64,000 bases of DNA from Phytobacter palmae (GTDB lineage: Bacteria > Pseudomonadota > Gammaproteobacteria > Enterobacterales > Enterobacteriaceae): positions 1-64,000 of the forward strand of contig FONB01000014.1 of assembly GCA_900112785.1 (NCBI GenBank). Direction: 5' to 3'. The position numbers and the translations under genes were made by a program. Shown in pieces: positions 54,551 through 64,000 of this stretch; within the stretch, counting starts at the first letter, position 1; each line of letters begins with the position of its first letter. The notes beneath the pieces are model-generated. The model had not been told where the DNA came from. It was given only the letters and a program-made list of their open reading frames with translations, and did not search any database.

Positions 54551-54910
54551 TCACTCGCCTTTATGTGCCAGCATTGGGCCTAAGGGGCGACCACCCAACA
54601 GATGCATATGGATATGCCAGACTTCCTGTCCACCATGACGGTTACAGTTCATGATCAGGCGATAACCATCTTCCGCAATCCCCTCAGCGCGGGCAATTTT
54701 CGCCGCTACGGTCATCATACGCCCCATAGCCTGTTCATGCGCTTCGGTAATATCATTAGCCGTTGGAATGAGGATATTTGGCACAATCAGTACATGCGTT
54801 GGCGCCTGAGGAGAGATATCACGGAAAGCGGTAACTAATTCATCCTGATAGACGATGTCCGACGGAATTTCACGACGGATAATCTTACTGAAAATGGTTT
54901 CTTCGGCCAT
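54551..54910 (-). CDS. hinT: Purine nucleoside phosphoramidase HinT
   Basis: HIT-family enzyme that hydrolyses AMP-lysine and other phosphoramidates. The 119-residue protein has [18 protein letters not shown] and the active-site triad [13 protein letters not shown]. Its length equals that of E. coli. It is the first gene of hinT-ycfL-lpoB-thiK-nagZ-ycfP, which are tightly packed. Confidence 0.97.
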   Translation of the reverse strand: MAEETIFSKIIRREIPSDIVYQDELVTAFRDISPQAPTHVLIVPNILIPTANDITEAHEQAMGRMMTVAAKIARAEGIAEDGYRLIMNCNRHGGQEVWHIHMHLLGGRPLGPMLAHKGE

Positions 54911-55251
54911 GACGTTTTCCTTGTTTATACGCGCGGGCGAAACCGCCCCATCACGAGATACAGTGTAGAGTATGAGCGAGATTCTTCGGCTGTTTCAACT
55001 ATAACGCTCTTTTTCTTCAAGATTTCACCACCAGCTGGTGGCGTTATAACCAACCCCTACGTATAAGCCCTTTAAATCACTTACTCAGACATGAATATTA
55101 CATCTGTTTACATTGTAATTTTGAATGCGTATATTTCGCATTTGCATTTTCATGCGCATTTATTAATTGAAAATACAAAACAGACCGGGCGCTGAGCTGA
55201 CAACGTATCGCGAACCGGACGATCCTGTTAACACACCATTAAGGGTTAATA
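54911..55251. promoter_or_regulatory. hinT-fhuE divergent control region with possible Fur site
   Basis: This 341-bp gap holds both promoters. GCATTTGCATTTTCATGC (55138-55155) resembles the hexamer array of Fur boxes but is far from the GATAATGATAATCATTATC ideal. Iron control of fhuE is established in E. coli; the site here is tentative. Confidence 0.35.
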
Positions 55252-57432
55252 ATGTCTTTCGCCATTAACGCCGGGAATGATCAGCATTCACTTGCCTGTG
55301 CGCCATCATTACTGGCTGTTTGTATTGGTTTTGCGTTAACGCCAGCCACAAGTTTCGCGGTGACCACATCCGGTGATGATGAAACCATCATCGTTGAAAG
55401 CGCCTCTGGCGCTCAAAGTGATACCCATCAGGCTCAGGATTACAGCGTTCAAACCACTACCACCGGGACCAAGTTGCTGCTCGTGCCACGTGATATACCG
55501 CAATCGGTAAGCGTTATCAGCCAGCAGCGTATGCAGGATCAGAACCTGAACTCTATCGGGCAGGTATTGAGCAATACAACCGGCGTCACTGCTCAGGTAC
55601 AGGACAGCGATCGCACCGTGTTTTATTCACGTGGCTTCTTTGTCAACAACTACGCGTATGACGATCTCCCGACCTCGATCAGTGAAGTCTGGAACTTCGG
55701 TGATACTGCCGCCGATACCGCTATCTATGACCGTATCGAAGTAGTGCGTGGCGCGACGGGTTTGATGTCCGGCACTGGCAACCCGGCGGCCTATGTCAAT
55801 ATGGTGCGTAAACATGCGGATAGCACCGAATTTAAAGGTGACGTCTCAGCTACCTACGGGAGCTGGGATAAACAACGTTATGTCCTTGATCTGCAGGCAC
55901 CACTGAGCGAATCGGGGAAAGTGCGTGGCCGCCTCATCACCGGTTACCAGGATAATGACAGTTGGGTCGATACCTACCACTATCGCAAGAAATTTATCTA
56001 CGGTGTCGTTGATGCTGATGTCACCGACAACACTACCTTATCGCTGGGATATGAATATCAGGAAAGCCAGACCGACAGCCCTACCTGGGGCGGCCTGCCC
56101 ACCTGGTACGCCGATGGCAGCAAAGCGAAATATGATCGCAGCACAACTGTGGCGCCGAACTGGGCCTATTCCGATAAAGACAACACTAAAGTGTTCGCGA
56201 ACCTGACACAGCGCTTTGGCAACGGCTGGGAAGCGCACGTTAATGGTATGCATGCGCAAACCAATTTCGATACCAAAATGATGTATATGTACGGTTATCC
56301 GGATGAAGCCACAGGCCAGGGAATGGTCGGTTACGGTGGCTGGAACCGTGGTGAGCGTAAACAGGATGCCATTGACGCCTTCATGCGTGGCGGTTTTGAC
56401 CTGTTTGGCCGACAGCATGAACTGATGTTCGGCACCAGCTACAGTCGCCAGCGCAACCACTATGACAATTCCCTGCCGGACACCCCAGGCACGATGATCG
56501 ATGTAGGCTCATTCAAGAGTGGCTGGAACGGTAATATTGCCGACCCGGCATGGACGCCATGGGCGCTGTATAGTAAGGATGACATTCGTCAGTCTTCTGC
56601 TTATACCTCGGCACGTTTCTCGCTGGCCGATCCGCTGCGTCTGATCCTCGGCGCACGTTATACCGAATACAATATTCGTTATAACCCCTCGGGCGCGCCT
56701 TCAACCCGACTGGAAAGCACCAAAGACGATATCACACCGTATGCAGGTCTGATATATGACATCAATGAAGACTGGTCCGCATACGCCAGCTATACCGAGA
56801 TCTTCCAGCCGCAGGACAAACGTGATGCGTCCGGGCGCTATCTTGATCCCACTACGGGTAAGAGTTATGAAGCCGGGATGAAAGCAGACTGGTTCAGCTC
56901 CCGCCTGACAACCTCCATTGCCGTGTTCCGTATTGAGCAAGACGGTGTTGCCAGCAATACTTACACTTACATGCCAGACGGGGAGTCTATCTATGAATCT
57001 CTCGATGGCGTCGTCAGTAAAGGTATAGAGTTTGAACTCAATGGTGCGCTGACCGATAACTGGCAATTAACTTTCGGCGCGACTCGCTTTATTGCCGAAG
57101 ACAAACAGGGCCAGGCCGTCAGCTCCGATCAGCCGCGCACGACCATGAAGATGTTCACCCGCTATCAGTTGCCGACACTGCCTGAGCTGACAATCGGCGG
57201 CGGAGTAAACTGGCAGAACAAAGTCTGGACCGACGTGTCGGACACCCAGCGCGCAGAACAAGGCAGCTACGCACTGGTTAATCTATTTGGTCGCTATCAG
57301 GTCACCAAAGCTTTCGCCATCCAGGCAAACCTGAACAATGTGTTTGACCGTGAGTATTACGATTATGTCGGTAGCTATACCGTCTACGGCGCACCGCGTA
57401 ATTTTTCCCTCAGCGCTAGTTATAACTTCTGA
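55252..57432 (+). CDS. fhuE: TonB-dependent ferric siderophore receptor FhuE
   Basis: Outer-membrane receptor for ferric coprogen, rhodotorulate and ferrioxamine B. The 726-residue precursor has a signal peptide ending TSFA, a TonB box-like ETIIVES, a plug domain (DIPQSVSVISQQRMQDQNLN, VEVVRGATGLMSGTGNP) and a 22-strand barrel ending in FSLSASYNF. E. coli features such as SPTWGGLP and the plug are kept, but the barrel loops differ widely, so ligand preference may differ. Position between hinT and ptsG supports the assignment. Confidence 0.92.
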   Translation: MSFAINAGNDQHSLACAPSLLAVCIGFALTPATSFAVTTSGDDETIIVESASGAQSDTHQAQDYSVQTTTTGTKLLLVPRDIPQSVSVISQQRMQDQNLNSIGQVLSNTTGVTAQVQDSDRTVFYSRGFFVNNYAYDDLPTSISEVWNFGDTAADTAIYDRIEVVRGATGLMSGTGNPAAYVNMVRKHADSTEFKGDVSATYGSWDKQRYVLDLQAPLSESGKVRGRLITGYQDNDSWVDTYHYRKKFIYGVVDADVTDNTTLSLGYEYQESQTDSPTWGGLPTWYADGSKAKYDRSTTVAPNWAYSDKDNTKVFANLTQRFGNGWEAHVNGMHAQTNFDTKMMYMYGYPDEATGQGMVGYGGWNRGERKQDAIDAFMRGGFDLFGRQHELMFGTSYSRQRNHYDNSLPDTPGTMIDVGSFKSGWNGNIADPAWTPWALYSKDDIRQSSAYTSARFSLADPLRLILGARYTEYNIRYNPSGAPSTRLESTKDDITPYAGLIYDINEDWSAYASYTEIFQPQDKRDASGRYLDPTTGKSYEAGMKADWFSSRLTTSIAVFRIEQDGVASNTYTYMPDGESIYESLDGVVSKGIEFELNGALTDNWQLTFGATRFIAEDKQGQAVSSDQPRTTMKMFTRYQLPTLPELTIGGGVNWQNKVWTDVSDTQRAEQGSYALVNLFGRYQVTKAFAIQANLNNVFDREYYDYVGSYTVYGAPRNFSLSASYNF

Positions 57433-57457
57433 TGGTCGTATTCGGATGCTAACCCCT

Positions 57458-57486
57458 GCCCGTTAGTTCGCTGACGGGCTTTTTAT
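57458..57486 (+). terminator. fhuE terminator
   Basis: GCCCGTTAG (57458-57466), loop TTCG, CTGACGGGC (57471-57479), then TTTTTATT. Confidence 0.9.
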
Positions 57487-57544
57487 TGCAATATCGCCAG
57501 CTTCTGCCGTTAGTCTTATTTCACTTGCCCTTAAATGTAAAAAA

Positions 57545-57562
57545 GGCAGCCTTTCGGCTGCC
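57545..57562 (-). terminator. ptsG terminator
   Basis: GGCAGCC (57545-57551), loop TTTC, GGCTGCC (57556-57562); TTTTTTAC follows on the minus strand. Confidence 0.92.
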
Positions 57563-57585
57563 TCAGTCTCCCCAGACTTTACGGC

Positions 57586-59019
57586 TTAGTTGCTACGGAT
57601 GTACTCATCCATTTCGGTTTTCAGGTTATCGGATTTAGTACCGAAAATTGCCTGTACACCAGAACCAGCAACGACTACCCCTGCCGCGCCCAGTTTTTTC
57701 AGACCAGGCTGGTCAACTTTTGCCACATCGGCAACGCTAACGCGCAGACGAGTGATACAGGCATCCAGGTTGGTGATGTTTTCTTTACCGCCGAACGCAG
57801 CCACCAGTGCCGGAGCCATTTCGCTGGTTGCACCAGCTTTAGACTCTTCGGATACGTCTTCACGACCCGGGGTTTTCAGATCCAGCGCTTTGATCAGCAC
57901 ACGGAACACGGTGTAGTAAACCGCTGCATAGCACAGGCCTACAACCGGGAACAACCACAGTTTGCTGCCGTTGCCGGACAGGACGATGAAGTCAATCAGA
58001 CCGTGAGAGAAGGACGTACCGTCACGCATACCCAGCAGAATACAGATCGGGAACGCCAGACCAGCGAGGATCGCATGAATTGCGTACAGGATCGGCGCAA
58101 CGAACATGAAGGAGAACTCGATCGGCTCGGTGATACCGGTCAGGAACGAGGTCAGCGCTGCGGAGATCATGATACCGCCCACTTTCGCACGGTTCTCTGG
58201 TTTAGCAGAGTGCCAAATCGCGATAGCAGCAGCCGGCAGGCCGTACATTTTGAACAAGAAGCCGCCAGACAGTTTGCCCGCAGTCGGGTCGCCTGCCATG
58301 TAGCGCGGGATATCGCCGTGGAATACCTGGCCTGCAGCGTTGGTGAATTCGCCGATCTGCATCTGGAAAGGAACGTTCCAGATATGGTGCAAACCAAACG
58401 GTACCAGGCAGCGCTCGATGAAGCCGTAGATACCGAACGCAACAACCGGGTTCTGGTAGGCAGCCCATTGAGAGAATTCCTGAATAGCAGTACCAATCGG
58501 CGGCCAAATGAAGGACAGCACAACACCGAAGATAATAGCGGCCAGACCGGAGATAATCGGAACAAAACGCTTACCGGCGAAGAAGCCCAGATACTCAGGC
58601 AGCTTAATACGGTAGAAGCGGTTAAACATATACGCAGCGATGGCACCGGCGATGATACCACCGAGGACACCAGTATCTGCCAGGTGTTTAGCCGCGATTT
58701 CTTCTGCAGGTAAATGCAGTACCAGCGGTGCAACCACGGACATGGTTTTAACCATAATGCCGTAGGCAACCACAGCAGCAAGACCGGAGACGCCATCGTT
58801 ATTGGTGAAGCCCAGAGCAACACCGATAGCGAAGATCAGCGGCATGTTAGCAAAAACAGAACCGCCTGCTTCGGCCATTACGTGAGAAACCACTTCTGGC
58901 AGCCAGCTGAAGTTAGCAGACCCGACGCCCAGCAGGATACCTGCGATAGGCAGTACGGATACCGGCAGCATCAGCGATTTACCGACCTTCTGCAGGTTAG
59001 CAAATGCATTCTTAAACAT
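57586..59019 (-). CDS. ptsG: Glucose-specific PTS permease EIICB
   Basis: Imports and phosphorylates glucose. The 477-residue protein has an N-terminal EIIC domain with about ten membrane helices ([40 protein letters not shown]) and a C-terminal EIIB domain with the phosphorylated Cys in [13 protein letters not shown]. The sequence is highly conserved, ending EMDEYIRSN. Upstream is the SgrS pairing region. Mlc, CRP and SgrS control are established in E. coli; only the SgrS site was examined here. Confidence 0.98.
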   Translation of the reverse strand: MFKNAFANLQKVGKSLMLPVSVLPIAGILLGVGSANFSWLPEVVSHVMAEAGGSVFANMPLIFAIGVALGFTNNDGVSGLAAVVAYGIMVKTMSVVAPLVLHLPAEEIAAKHLADTGVLGGIIAGAIAAYMFNRFYRIKLPEYLGFFAGKRFVPIISGLAAIIFGVVLSFIWPPIGTAIQEFSQWAAYQNPVVAFGIYGFIERCLVPFGLHHIWNVPFQMQIGEFTNAAGQVFHGDIPRYMAGDPTAGKLSGGFLFKMYGLPAAAIAIWHSAKPENRAKVGGIMISAALTSFLTGITEPIEFSFMFVAPILYAIHAILAGLAFPICILLGMRDGTSFSHGLIDFIVLSGNGSKLWLFPVVGLCYAAVYYTVFRVLIKALDLKTPGREDVSEESKAGATSEMAPALVAAFGGKENITNLDACITRLRVSVADVAKVDQPGLKKLGAAGVVVAGSGVQAIFGTKSDNLKTEMDEYIRSN

Positions 59020-59045
59020 AATTGAGAGTGCTCCTGAGTATTTGT
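59017..59045 (-). promoter_or_regulatory. SgrS sRNA target at the ptsG ribosome site
   Basis: The minus-strand stretch ATACTCAGGAGCACTCTCAA before the ATG is the same as the E. coli ptsG segment paired by SgrS, which includes the Shine-Dalgarno AGGAG. It implies Hfq/SgrS-dependent decay during glucose-phosphate stress. Confidence 0.85.
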
Positions 59046-59318
59046 GCTTTTTTTACGCTTTTTGCGCGTTGGCACGGGGGGAGAACCGTGCTGTGAACAG
59101 GACATCTAAGTGCCCTTTATTTATTACACAGAGTAAAATAAATCCGGATAAGTTTGTTTGACGGCTATCACGTTTCAGTTAGCGTCAGAGGCAAAACTTT
59201 CATAGATTTACAAAACCCGTTACCGAATGTGTCAAAAAAAGCGTTCACCGCCTCTTTTGTGGCGGTGAACTTTACTCTTATTACTTATTAATTACGAGCA
59301 CTAAAATAAGCTGAAAAT

Positions 59319-60113
59319 TCAGAGGGATTGCAGGCGGGACGGATCAATATGGAACAACGTGGCGAAGTTTTCTGTGGTTTTTTGCGCCAGTTCATCGACC
59401 GAAACGCCCTTTAAAACTGCCATATATTCAGCTACATCCCGTACATACGCCGGTTGGTTTTCTTTACCGCGGTGGGGAACTGGCGCCAGGTAAGGCGAAT
59501 CGGTTTCCACCAGCAAACGATCAAGCGGGACATAGCGCGCCGCATCACGCAGTTGCTCTGCGTTACGGAAAGTGACGATCCCGGAAAATGAGATATAGAA
59601 GCCGAGATCTAATAACTGACCCGCCGTTTCCCTGTCTTCTGTAAAACAGTGTAGTACGCCTCCGCAGTCCGACACCTTTTCTTCACGAAGGATAGCCAGG
59701 GTATCTGCACGCGCATCTCGAGTGTGAACGATAACCGGCTTGTTCAGTTCACGACCAATACGGATATGGTCACGAAACGACTCTTGCTGGCGAACTTTAG
59801 TTTCCGGCGTGTAGTAATAGTCCAGCCCTGTTTCACCCATCGCCACAACGCCTTCTTCTGCGGCCATTTGGCGTAAATCTTCCACCGCATAGGCTTCATC
59901 CTGATTGAGCGGATGAACGCCGCAGGAAAAAGCCACATCACTACGTTCTCCCACCAAAGCGCGCATACTGCGATAACCCGGCAGTGTCGTCGCCACGGCG
60001 AGGAAAAACTTCACATCGCGGGCCGCGGCTTTATTTAATGCGTCATTCACGTCCGTATGTAACGACTGATAATCCAGGCCATCGAGATGGCAATGAGAGT
60101 CGACTAAAAACAT
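59319..60113 (-). CDS. ycfH: TatD-family metallohydrolase YcfH
   Basis: A 264-residue TIM-barrel metal-dependent hydrolase. Metal ligands are visible in VDSHCHLD (HxH), GETGLDYYY (Glu), VIVHTRDAR (His), LHCFTE (His) and VETDSPYLAP (Asp). TatD relatives have 3'-5' exonuclease activity; the physiological substrate of YcfH is not firmly known. Start ATG 60113 matches E. coli. It follows holB by 10 bp, at the end of the mltG-tmk-holB-ycfH cluster. Confidence 0.94.
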   Translation of the reverse strand: MFLVDSHCHLDGLDYQSLHTDVNDALNKAAARDVKFFLAVATTLPGYRSMRALVGERSDVAFSCGVHPLNQDEAYAVEDLRQMAAEEGVVAMGETGLDYYYTPETKVRQQESFRDHIRIGRELNKPVIVHTRDARADTLAILREEKVSDCGGVLHCFTEDRETAGQLLDLGFYISFSGIVTFRNAEQLRDAARYVPLDRLLVETDSPYLAPVPHRGKENQPAYVRDVAEYMAVLKGVSVDELAQKTTENFATLFHIDPSRLQSL

Positions 60114-60123
60114 AATTTCTCTC

Positions 60124-61128
60124 TTAAAAATACTGTCCGGGCAACGCGGCACCGGGTTGCAGATAACGCTCTATGCGTAATAAAAGGTCGGTCAAAAGTA
60201 ATTCACGGTTTACGCCAACCACTGTCAGCAACTGTTCGCGACATTCAGCCACCGCACGCATGCAGGCTTGCAGGCGTTCGCCATCAAACTGGCTGGCAAG
60301 CTGGCGTACCAGCATAATCGCATCCATATTCGTCAGCAGCGTTGCGCCCTGCTGTGCCTTCAGCGCGTCCAACAGAAGTGTTGCCAGCCAGTGCAGACGT
60401 TCGGCCACCTGTTCGTGGTTCAATGTTGTCAGCAGCGACAGCCAGTCGCCATCCCCCAGCAATTGTCCAACGGACTGGCACAGCGCCTGACGCGGTGCGA
60501 GGTTGTCCGCCTGCAGCAGTTGCGCTGCCGCACCGGGAGCGCCGCCACACAAGCGTAACGCACTGACAATCGTTTCATGTGACGCGCTGTGCTCGCGGGC
60601 AAGCCAGGCACAAGAATAGCTTTCAGCGGGTGGTGCGAGGTGATGCATCCGACAGCGGCTGCGCAAGGTTGCCAGTAATCGCGCCGGCTCACGGCAGTTC
60701 ATAAAAAACCAGGTCTCTTTCGGCGGCTCTTCCAGCGTTTTGAGCAGGGCATTTGCCGCCGCGTCCGTTAATAGCGAGGCATCCTGGATCCAGACAACTT
60801 TAGCGCCGCCAAGACGCGCATGTTCATACAGTTTTTCACTGATATCGCGTACCGCATCGATCCCAAGCGTAGTCTTGCCCTTCTCGGGCGCCAGCTGGTA
60901 ATAATCCGGATGGGTACCCGCCTGCATTAACTGGCAGCCACGACAATGGCCGCAGCTTTTGGCATTTTGCGGATGCTGGCAAAGCAGATAACGGCTCAGC
61001 GCATAGATCAGCGCATCATCACCCATTCCCGGTAGCGCGTGAACCAGTAATGCATGATGCCCGCGACCGGCCTGATAACTGGCGACCAGTTGCTCATAAT
61101 CCGACCGCAGCCACGGGTACCATCTCAT
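60124..61128 (-). CDS. holB: DNA polymerase III subunit delta prime
   Basis: Clamp-loader subunit. The 334-residue protein has a degenerate nucleotide site ([16 protein letters not shown], no functional Walker A Lys), as usual in delta prime, a zinc module C-x8-C-x2-C-x2-C ([16 protein letters not shown]), the SRC motif RSRC and the C-terminal collar domain. It overlaps tmk by 4 bp. Confidence 0.97.
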   Translation of the reverse strand: MRWYPWLRSDYEQLVASYQAGRGHHALLVHALPGMGDDALIYALSRYLLCQHPQNAKSCGHCRGCQLMQAGTHPDYYQLAPEKGKTTLGIDAVRDISEKLYEHARLGGAKVVWIQDASLLTDAAANALLKTLEEPPKETWFFMNCREPARLLATLRSRCRMHHLAPPAESYSCAWLAREHSASHETIVSALRLCGGAPGAAAQLLQADNLAPRQALCQSVGQLLGDGDWLSLLTTLNHEQVAERLHWLATLLLDALKAQQGATLLTNMDAIMLVRQLASQFDGERLQACMRAVAECREQLLTVVGVNRELLLTDLLLRIERYLQPGAALPGQYF

Positions 61129-61766
61129 GCGCCCTGCTCCCGCGCCCAGGCAGTAACAGTCTGACGAATATCCGCCATAACGTCTTCGAGCGATTGCGTG
61201 GCATCAATGGTACGAATGCTTTCATCTGCCGCAGCCAGTTCAAGGTAGCGCGCGCGCGTACGGTTGAAGAAATCCAGAGACTCCTGTTCTATGCGGTCCA
61301 GCTCGCCACGGGCGCGAGCGCGTTTGAGCCCTACTTCCGGCGTAACGTCCAGATAAAGCGTCAGGTCCGGGCGGAAATCCCCCAGTACTGCGTCACGCAA
61401 CGTTGCCAGCATCGTCTGGTCAACACCGCGTCCACCGCCCTGATAGGCTTGTGTAGAGAGGTCGTGGCGATCGCCTATTACCCAGTTCCCGTTGGCCAGT
61501 GCAGGTTTAATCACCGTTTCAACCAATTGAACGCGGGCAGCATAAAACATTAATACTTCGGCCTTAACTGTAATCGTCTCATCGCCGACAGAGCGAATGT
61601 CCAGCACCAGACTGCGCAGCTTTTCTGCCAGTTGAGTACCACCCGGCTCGCGGGTGAAAATCATCTTTTCCACACCCAACTGACGCAGCGTGTCGACCAC
61701 AACATCGCGTGCGGTGGTTTTTCCTGCCCCTTCAAGTCCTTCAATGACGATATATTTACTGCCCAT
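61125..61766 (-). CDS. tmk: Thymidylate kinase
   Basis: Phosphorylates dTMP to dTDP. The 213-residue protein has the P-loop [16 protein letters not shown], the DR motif [17 protein letters not shown] and a LID region with basic residues. Of type II (E. coli type) with no Arg in the P-loop x positions. It overlaps mltG by 11 bp upstream and holB by 4 bp downstream. Confidence 0.97.
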   Translation of the reverse strand: MGSKYIVIEGLEGAGKTTARDVVVDTLRQLGVEKMIFTREPGGTQLAEKLRSLVLDIRSVGDETITVKAEVLMFYAARVQLVETVIKPALANGNWVIGDRHDLSTQAYQGGGRGVDQTMLATLRDAVLGDFRPDLTLYLDVTPEVGLKRARARGELDRIEQESLDFFNRTRARYLELAAADESIRTIDATQSLEDVMADIRQTVTAWAREQGA

Positions 61767-62778
61767 TTTTTTCCTTAAGTACTTTTAAATAGTCCTGCAC
61801 TGACCGGTTGTGGCTGGCGAGATTGGTGTTAAATGTATGCCCACCTTTACCATCAGCGACAAAATAGAGATAGGGCGTTTTTGCCGGGTGCGCCGCAGCT
61901 TTCAATGAGGCTTCGCCAGGTGTAGCAATGGGACCCGGCGGCAGGCCGCTGATGATATAGGTATTATAAGGTGTCGGCGTTTCCAGGTCAGCGCGTGACA
62001 ATTTACCATTATACCGCTCCCCCATCCCATAAATCACGGTGGGATCGGTTTGCAGCCGCATCCCGATACGCAGACGGTTGATAAAGACCGATGCCACCTG
62101 ATCGCGCTCGCTGGCTACTGCTGTCTCTTTCTCGATGATGGAGGCCATGGTCACCATCTGGTTTTTATCCTGGTAGGGTAACCCCTCCATTCGCCCTTCC
62201 CACGCCTGGTCAATCGCCCGCACCATTTTTTGGTGCGCGCGCCTGAGCAGTGCAACATCCGTAGTGTTAGCGGTATACATCCAGGTGTCCGGCCAGAACC
62301 ATCCTTCCACCCAGTCCGCATGCTCGAGATCCAGTGCCTTTGCAACCGTCGCATACTCGTCATCTTTCAGGGTGTGCTTGATATATGGCGCGTCACGCAG
62401 CTGCTGCAGGTAATCGCTTAGCCGCATCCCCTCAACCAGACGAAGCGGGAACTGCGCCTCTTTGCCGCTTTCCAGCAACCGGAGCATCTCACGCACCGTC
62501 ATGTCAGGGGAAAAACGGTAGGTACCAGCTTTAAAGTGCGAAAGATCAGGCTCCACACGCAGCAACCACTGAAAGACACGCGGGCGATTAATCACTTTCT
62601 CGCTATAAAGCTGTTCACCCAACGCAACGCGCCCGGTTCCGGCCTCCAGCGTAAAAATAGTCTCCTCTTTAATGAGGATCTTACTGTCAGCCAACTGACG
62701 AACTTTCCATATACCTACGCCTGCCGCAATCACAAGGACCAGCAGAAGGAGAAGTACAACGCGCAACATTTTTTTCAT
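61756..62778 (-). CDS. mltG: Endolytic murein transglycosylase MltG
   Basis: Inner-membrane lytic transglycosylase that cleaves nascent glycan strands and sets their length (YceG). The 340-residue protein has one N-terminal membrane helix ([20 protein letters not shown]), a LysM-like region and the catalytic YceG domain with the Glu in [20 protein letters not shown], then QTDPTVIYG and [20 protein letters not shown]. It overlaps pabC by 4 bp. Confidence 0.97.
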   Translation of the reverse strand: MKKMLRVVLLLLLVLVIAAGVGIWKVRQLADSKILIKEETIFTLEAGTGRVALGEQLYSEKVINRPRVFQWLLRVEPDLSHFKAGTYRFSPDMTVREMLRLLESGKEAQFPLRLVEGMRLSDYLQQLRDAPYIKHTLKDDEYATVAKALDLEHADWVEGWFWPDTWMYTANTTDVALLRRAHQKMVRAIDQAWEGRMEGLPYQDKNQMVTMASIIEKETAVASERDQVASVFINRLRIGMRLQTDPTVIYGMGERYNGKLSRADLETPTPYNTYIISGLPPGPIATPGEASLKAAAHPAKTPYLYFVADGKGGHTFNTNLASHNRSVQDYLKVLKEKNGQ

Positions 62779-63590
62779 GACGATATCGGGTGCTCACAAA
62801 GAGGGGCCAGAAATTGGTACAACTCCCGGGAAGTCCAGCGTATGTCATTCCACGCGCGCACGGGAATGACAGGCATTAATGCATTACAGATAATGACTTC
62901 ATCAGCAGTGTTGAGTGCATCAGGTGACGCATTGATTTCGACAACGCGATAGTCGGAAGATGCCAGCTGGCGCAGACAAAATTGCCGCATGATGCCGTCT
63001 ACACCCGCATGACTCAGGTTTGGGGTAAATACATCACGGCCTTTGCGCCAGAAAATATTCGCGGCACAGCATTCCGTAACCCACCCTTCACTGTCAAGAA
63101 CCAGCGCCTCGTCATCGTGTGTTTGCTCAAGATAACGGCGGATCAGCACCTGCTCCAGCCGATTGAGATGTTTGAGACCGGCAAGATGCGGATTACGCCC
63201 CAGTCGCACAGGGCTGAGCGACAGCGTGACGCCCTCTTCCCTCCAGCGAGCATAATGCACAGGATAAGCGGCAACACTGAGAATACGCGTCGGGTTTTGA
63301 CAGTCGGCTCCGCTGTAACCGCGTCCGCCGGCGCCACGACTGATGATAGCTTTCAGGACCCCGCTGGTTCTTTCCGAGGCAATGCGACACATTTCGTCTT
63401 CCAGCTCTTCCCATTGTCTGAAAGGAATAAATAGCCTGTCACACGCCAGTTTGAGACGATGCAGATGTTCAGCCAGCAGACTGATCGTGCCGTTGTCGAT
63501 ACGTGCCGTAGTGAAACAGCCGTCGCCGAATTGAGTCGCTCTGTCATTTGCGGCAAGAGATACCTGCTCGCAACCATTAATCAATAACAT
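62775..63590 (-). CDS. pabC: Aminodeoxychorismate lyase
   Basis: PLP enzyme converting aminodeoxychorismate to p-aminobenzoate and pyruvate for folate synthesis. The 271-residue class-IV aminotransferase-fold protein has [20 protein letters not shown], the PLP Lys in [16 protein letters not shown], and [20 protein letters not shown]. It lies between fabF and mltG as in E. coli. Confidence 0.97.
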   Translation of the reverse strand: MLLINGCEQVSLAANDRATQFGDGCFTTARIDNGTISLLAEHLHRLKLACDRLFIPFRQWEELEDEMCRIASERTSGVLKAIISRGAGGRGYSGADCQNPTRILSVAAYPVHYARWREEGVTLSLSPVRLGRNPHLAGLKHLNRLEQVLIRRYLEQTHDDEALVLDSEGWVTECCAANIFWRKGRDVFTPNLSHAGVDGIMRQFCLRQLASSDYRVVEINASPDALNTADEVIICNALMPVIPVRAWNDIRWTSRELYQFLAPLCEHPISS

Positions 63591-63661
63591 AGAGGCTCCT
63601 TATGCGTGGCAGAGTAGTGTGGCAGGACACTCTGCACAGGACAAGCGGAGAACACTGAAAT

Positions 63662-63690
63662 AAAAAAGGCCCGCAGTGCGGACCTTTTTA
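63662..63690 (-). terminator. fabF terminator
   Basis: GGCCCGCA (63668-63675) and TGCGGACC (63677-63684) with one mismatch, flanked by A and T runs. Lies between fabF and pabC. Confidence 0.8.
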
Positions 63691-63721
63691 CAGGCTGGTA
63701 GGTAAAAAAACAGCGCTACAC

Positions 63722-64000
<279 letters not shown>

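Overview
The window is an enterobacterial chromosome segment of about 54 percent G+C (estimated by eye). From icd rightwards the gene order icd-rluE-nudJ-mnmA-hflD-purB-phoPQ-roxA-pepT-potABCD-cobB-nagK-lolCDE-ycfT-mfd-ldtC-bhsA-comR-ycfJ-ndh-ycfP-nagZ-thiK-lpoB-ycfL-hinT-fhuE-ptsG-ycfH-holB-tmk-mltG-pabC-fabF matches the E. coli/Salmonella backbone. Divergent sequences, an extra chemoreceptor between nudJ and mnmA and an extra secreted protein between rluE and nudJ suggest a related genus (Enterobacter, Citrobacter or Kosakonia type). Genus cannot be fixed from the sequence alone.

Positions 1 to about 18 kb are the right-hand part of a lambdoid prophage integrated at the 3' end of icd (phage 21/e14 type of site). 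Its layout is lambda-like, mirrored. A short CI-type repressor (12037-12426) sits between two operator arrays. Leftward from the first array run a Cro-like gene, a YdaT-like gene, a composite replication protein, a DnaC-type helicase loader, small regulators, an orphan C5 DNA methyltransferase, then an SOS-controlled dinI-rusA-DUF968-Q block and the lysis genes (pinholin, SAR endolysin, start of a probable spanin). Rightward from the second array run small proteins, an Rrf2-like regulator, a RecE-like nuclease, excisionase and integrase. Head and tail genes and the other prophage end lie outside the window.

Two A+T-rich genes transcribed against the phage late and early transcripts look like morons: a TIR-like/nucleoside-deoxyribosyltransferase-like protein (1085-1915) between Q and the holin, and a coiled-coil two-TM protein (5049-6215) between dinI and the methyltransferase. 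Both are followed by their own terminator-like hairpin; they are the best candidates for an undescribed phage-defence or exclusion function.

Other prophage features worth attention are a 21-bp element repeated four times at gene boundaries on both arms, a GTAGCTAC-rich cluster with a perfect 12-bp inverted repeat inside the replication gene (possible origin), a replication protein with an inserted GIY-YIG/T5orf172-like domain, a RecE-type N-terminal region joined to a DEDDh exonuclease, and a repressor without a self-cleavage domain paired with a LexA-controlled promoter upstream of Q.

From 18 kb to 64 kb the genes are core housekeeping: central metabolism (icd, purB), tRNA/rRNA/ribosome modification (mnmA, rluE, roxA), PhoPQ, polyamine uptake (potABCD), lipoprotein export (lolCDE), transcription-coupled repair (mfd), envelope enzymes (ldtC, lpoB, mltG, nagZ), respiration (ndh), iron and glucose uptake (fhuE, ptsG) and replication/folate/fatty-acid genes (holB, tmk, pabC, fabF). 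Several regulatory sites can be read directly: a PhoP box, an FNR site, a FliA promoter and the SgrS target on ptsG. No rRNA, tRNA, insertion sequence or CRISPR array was recognised.
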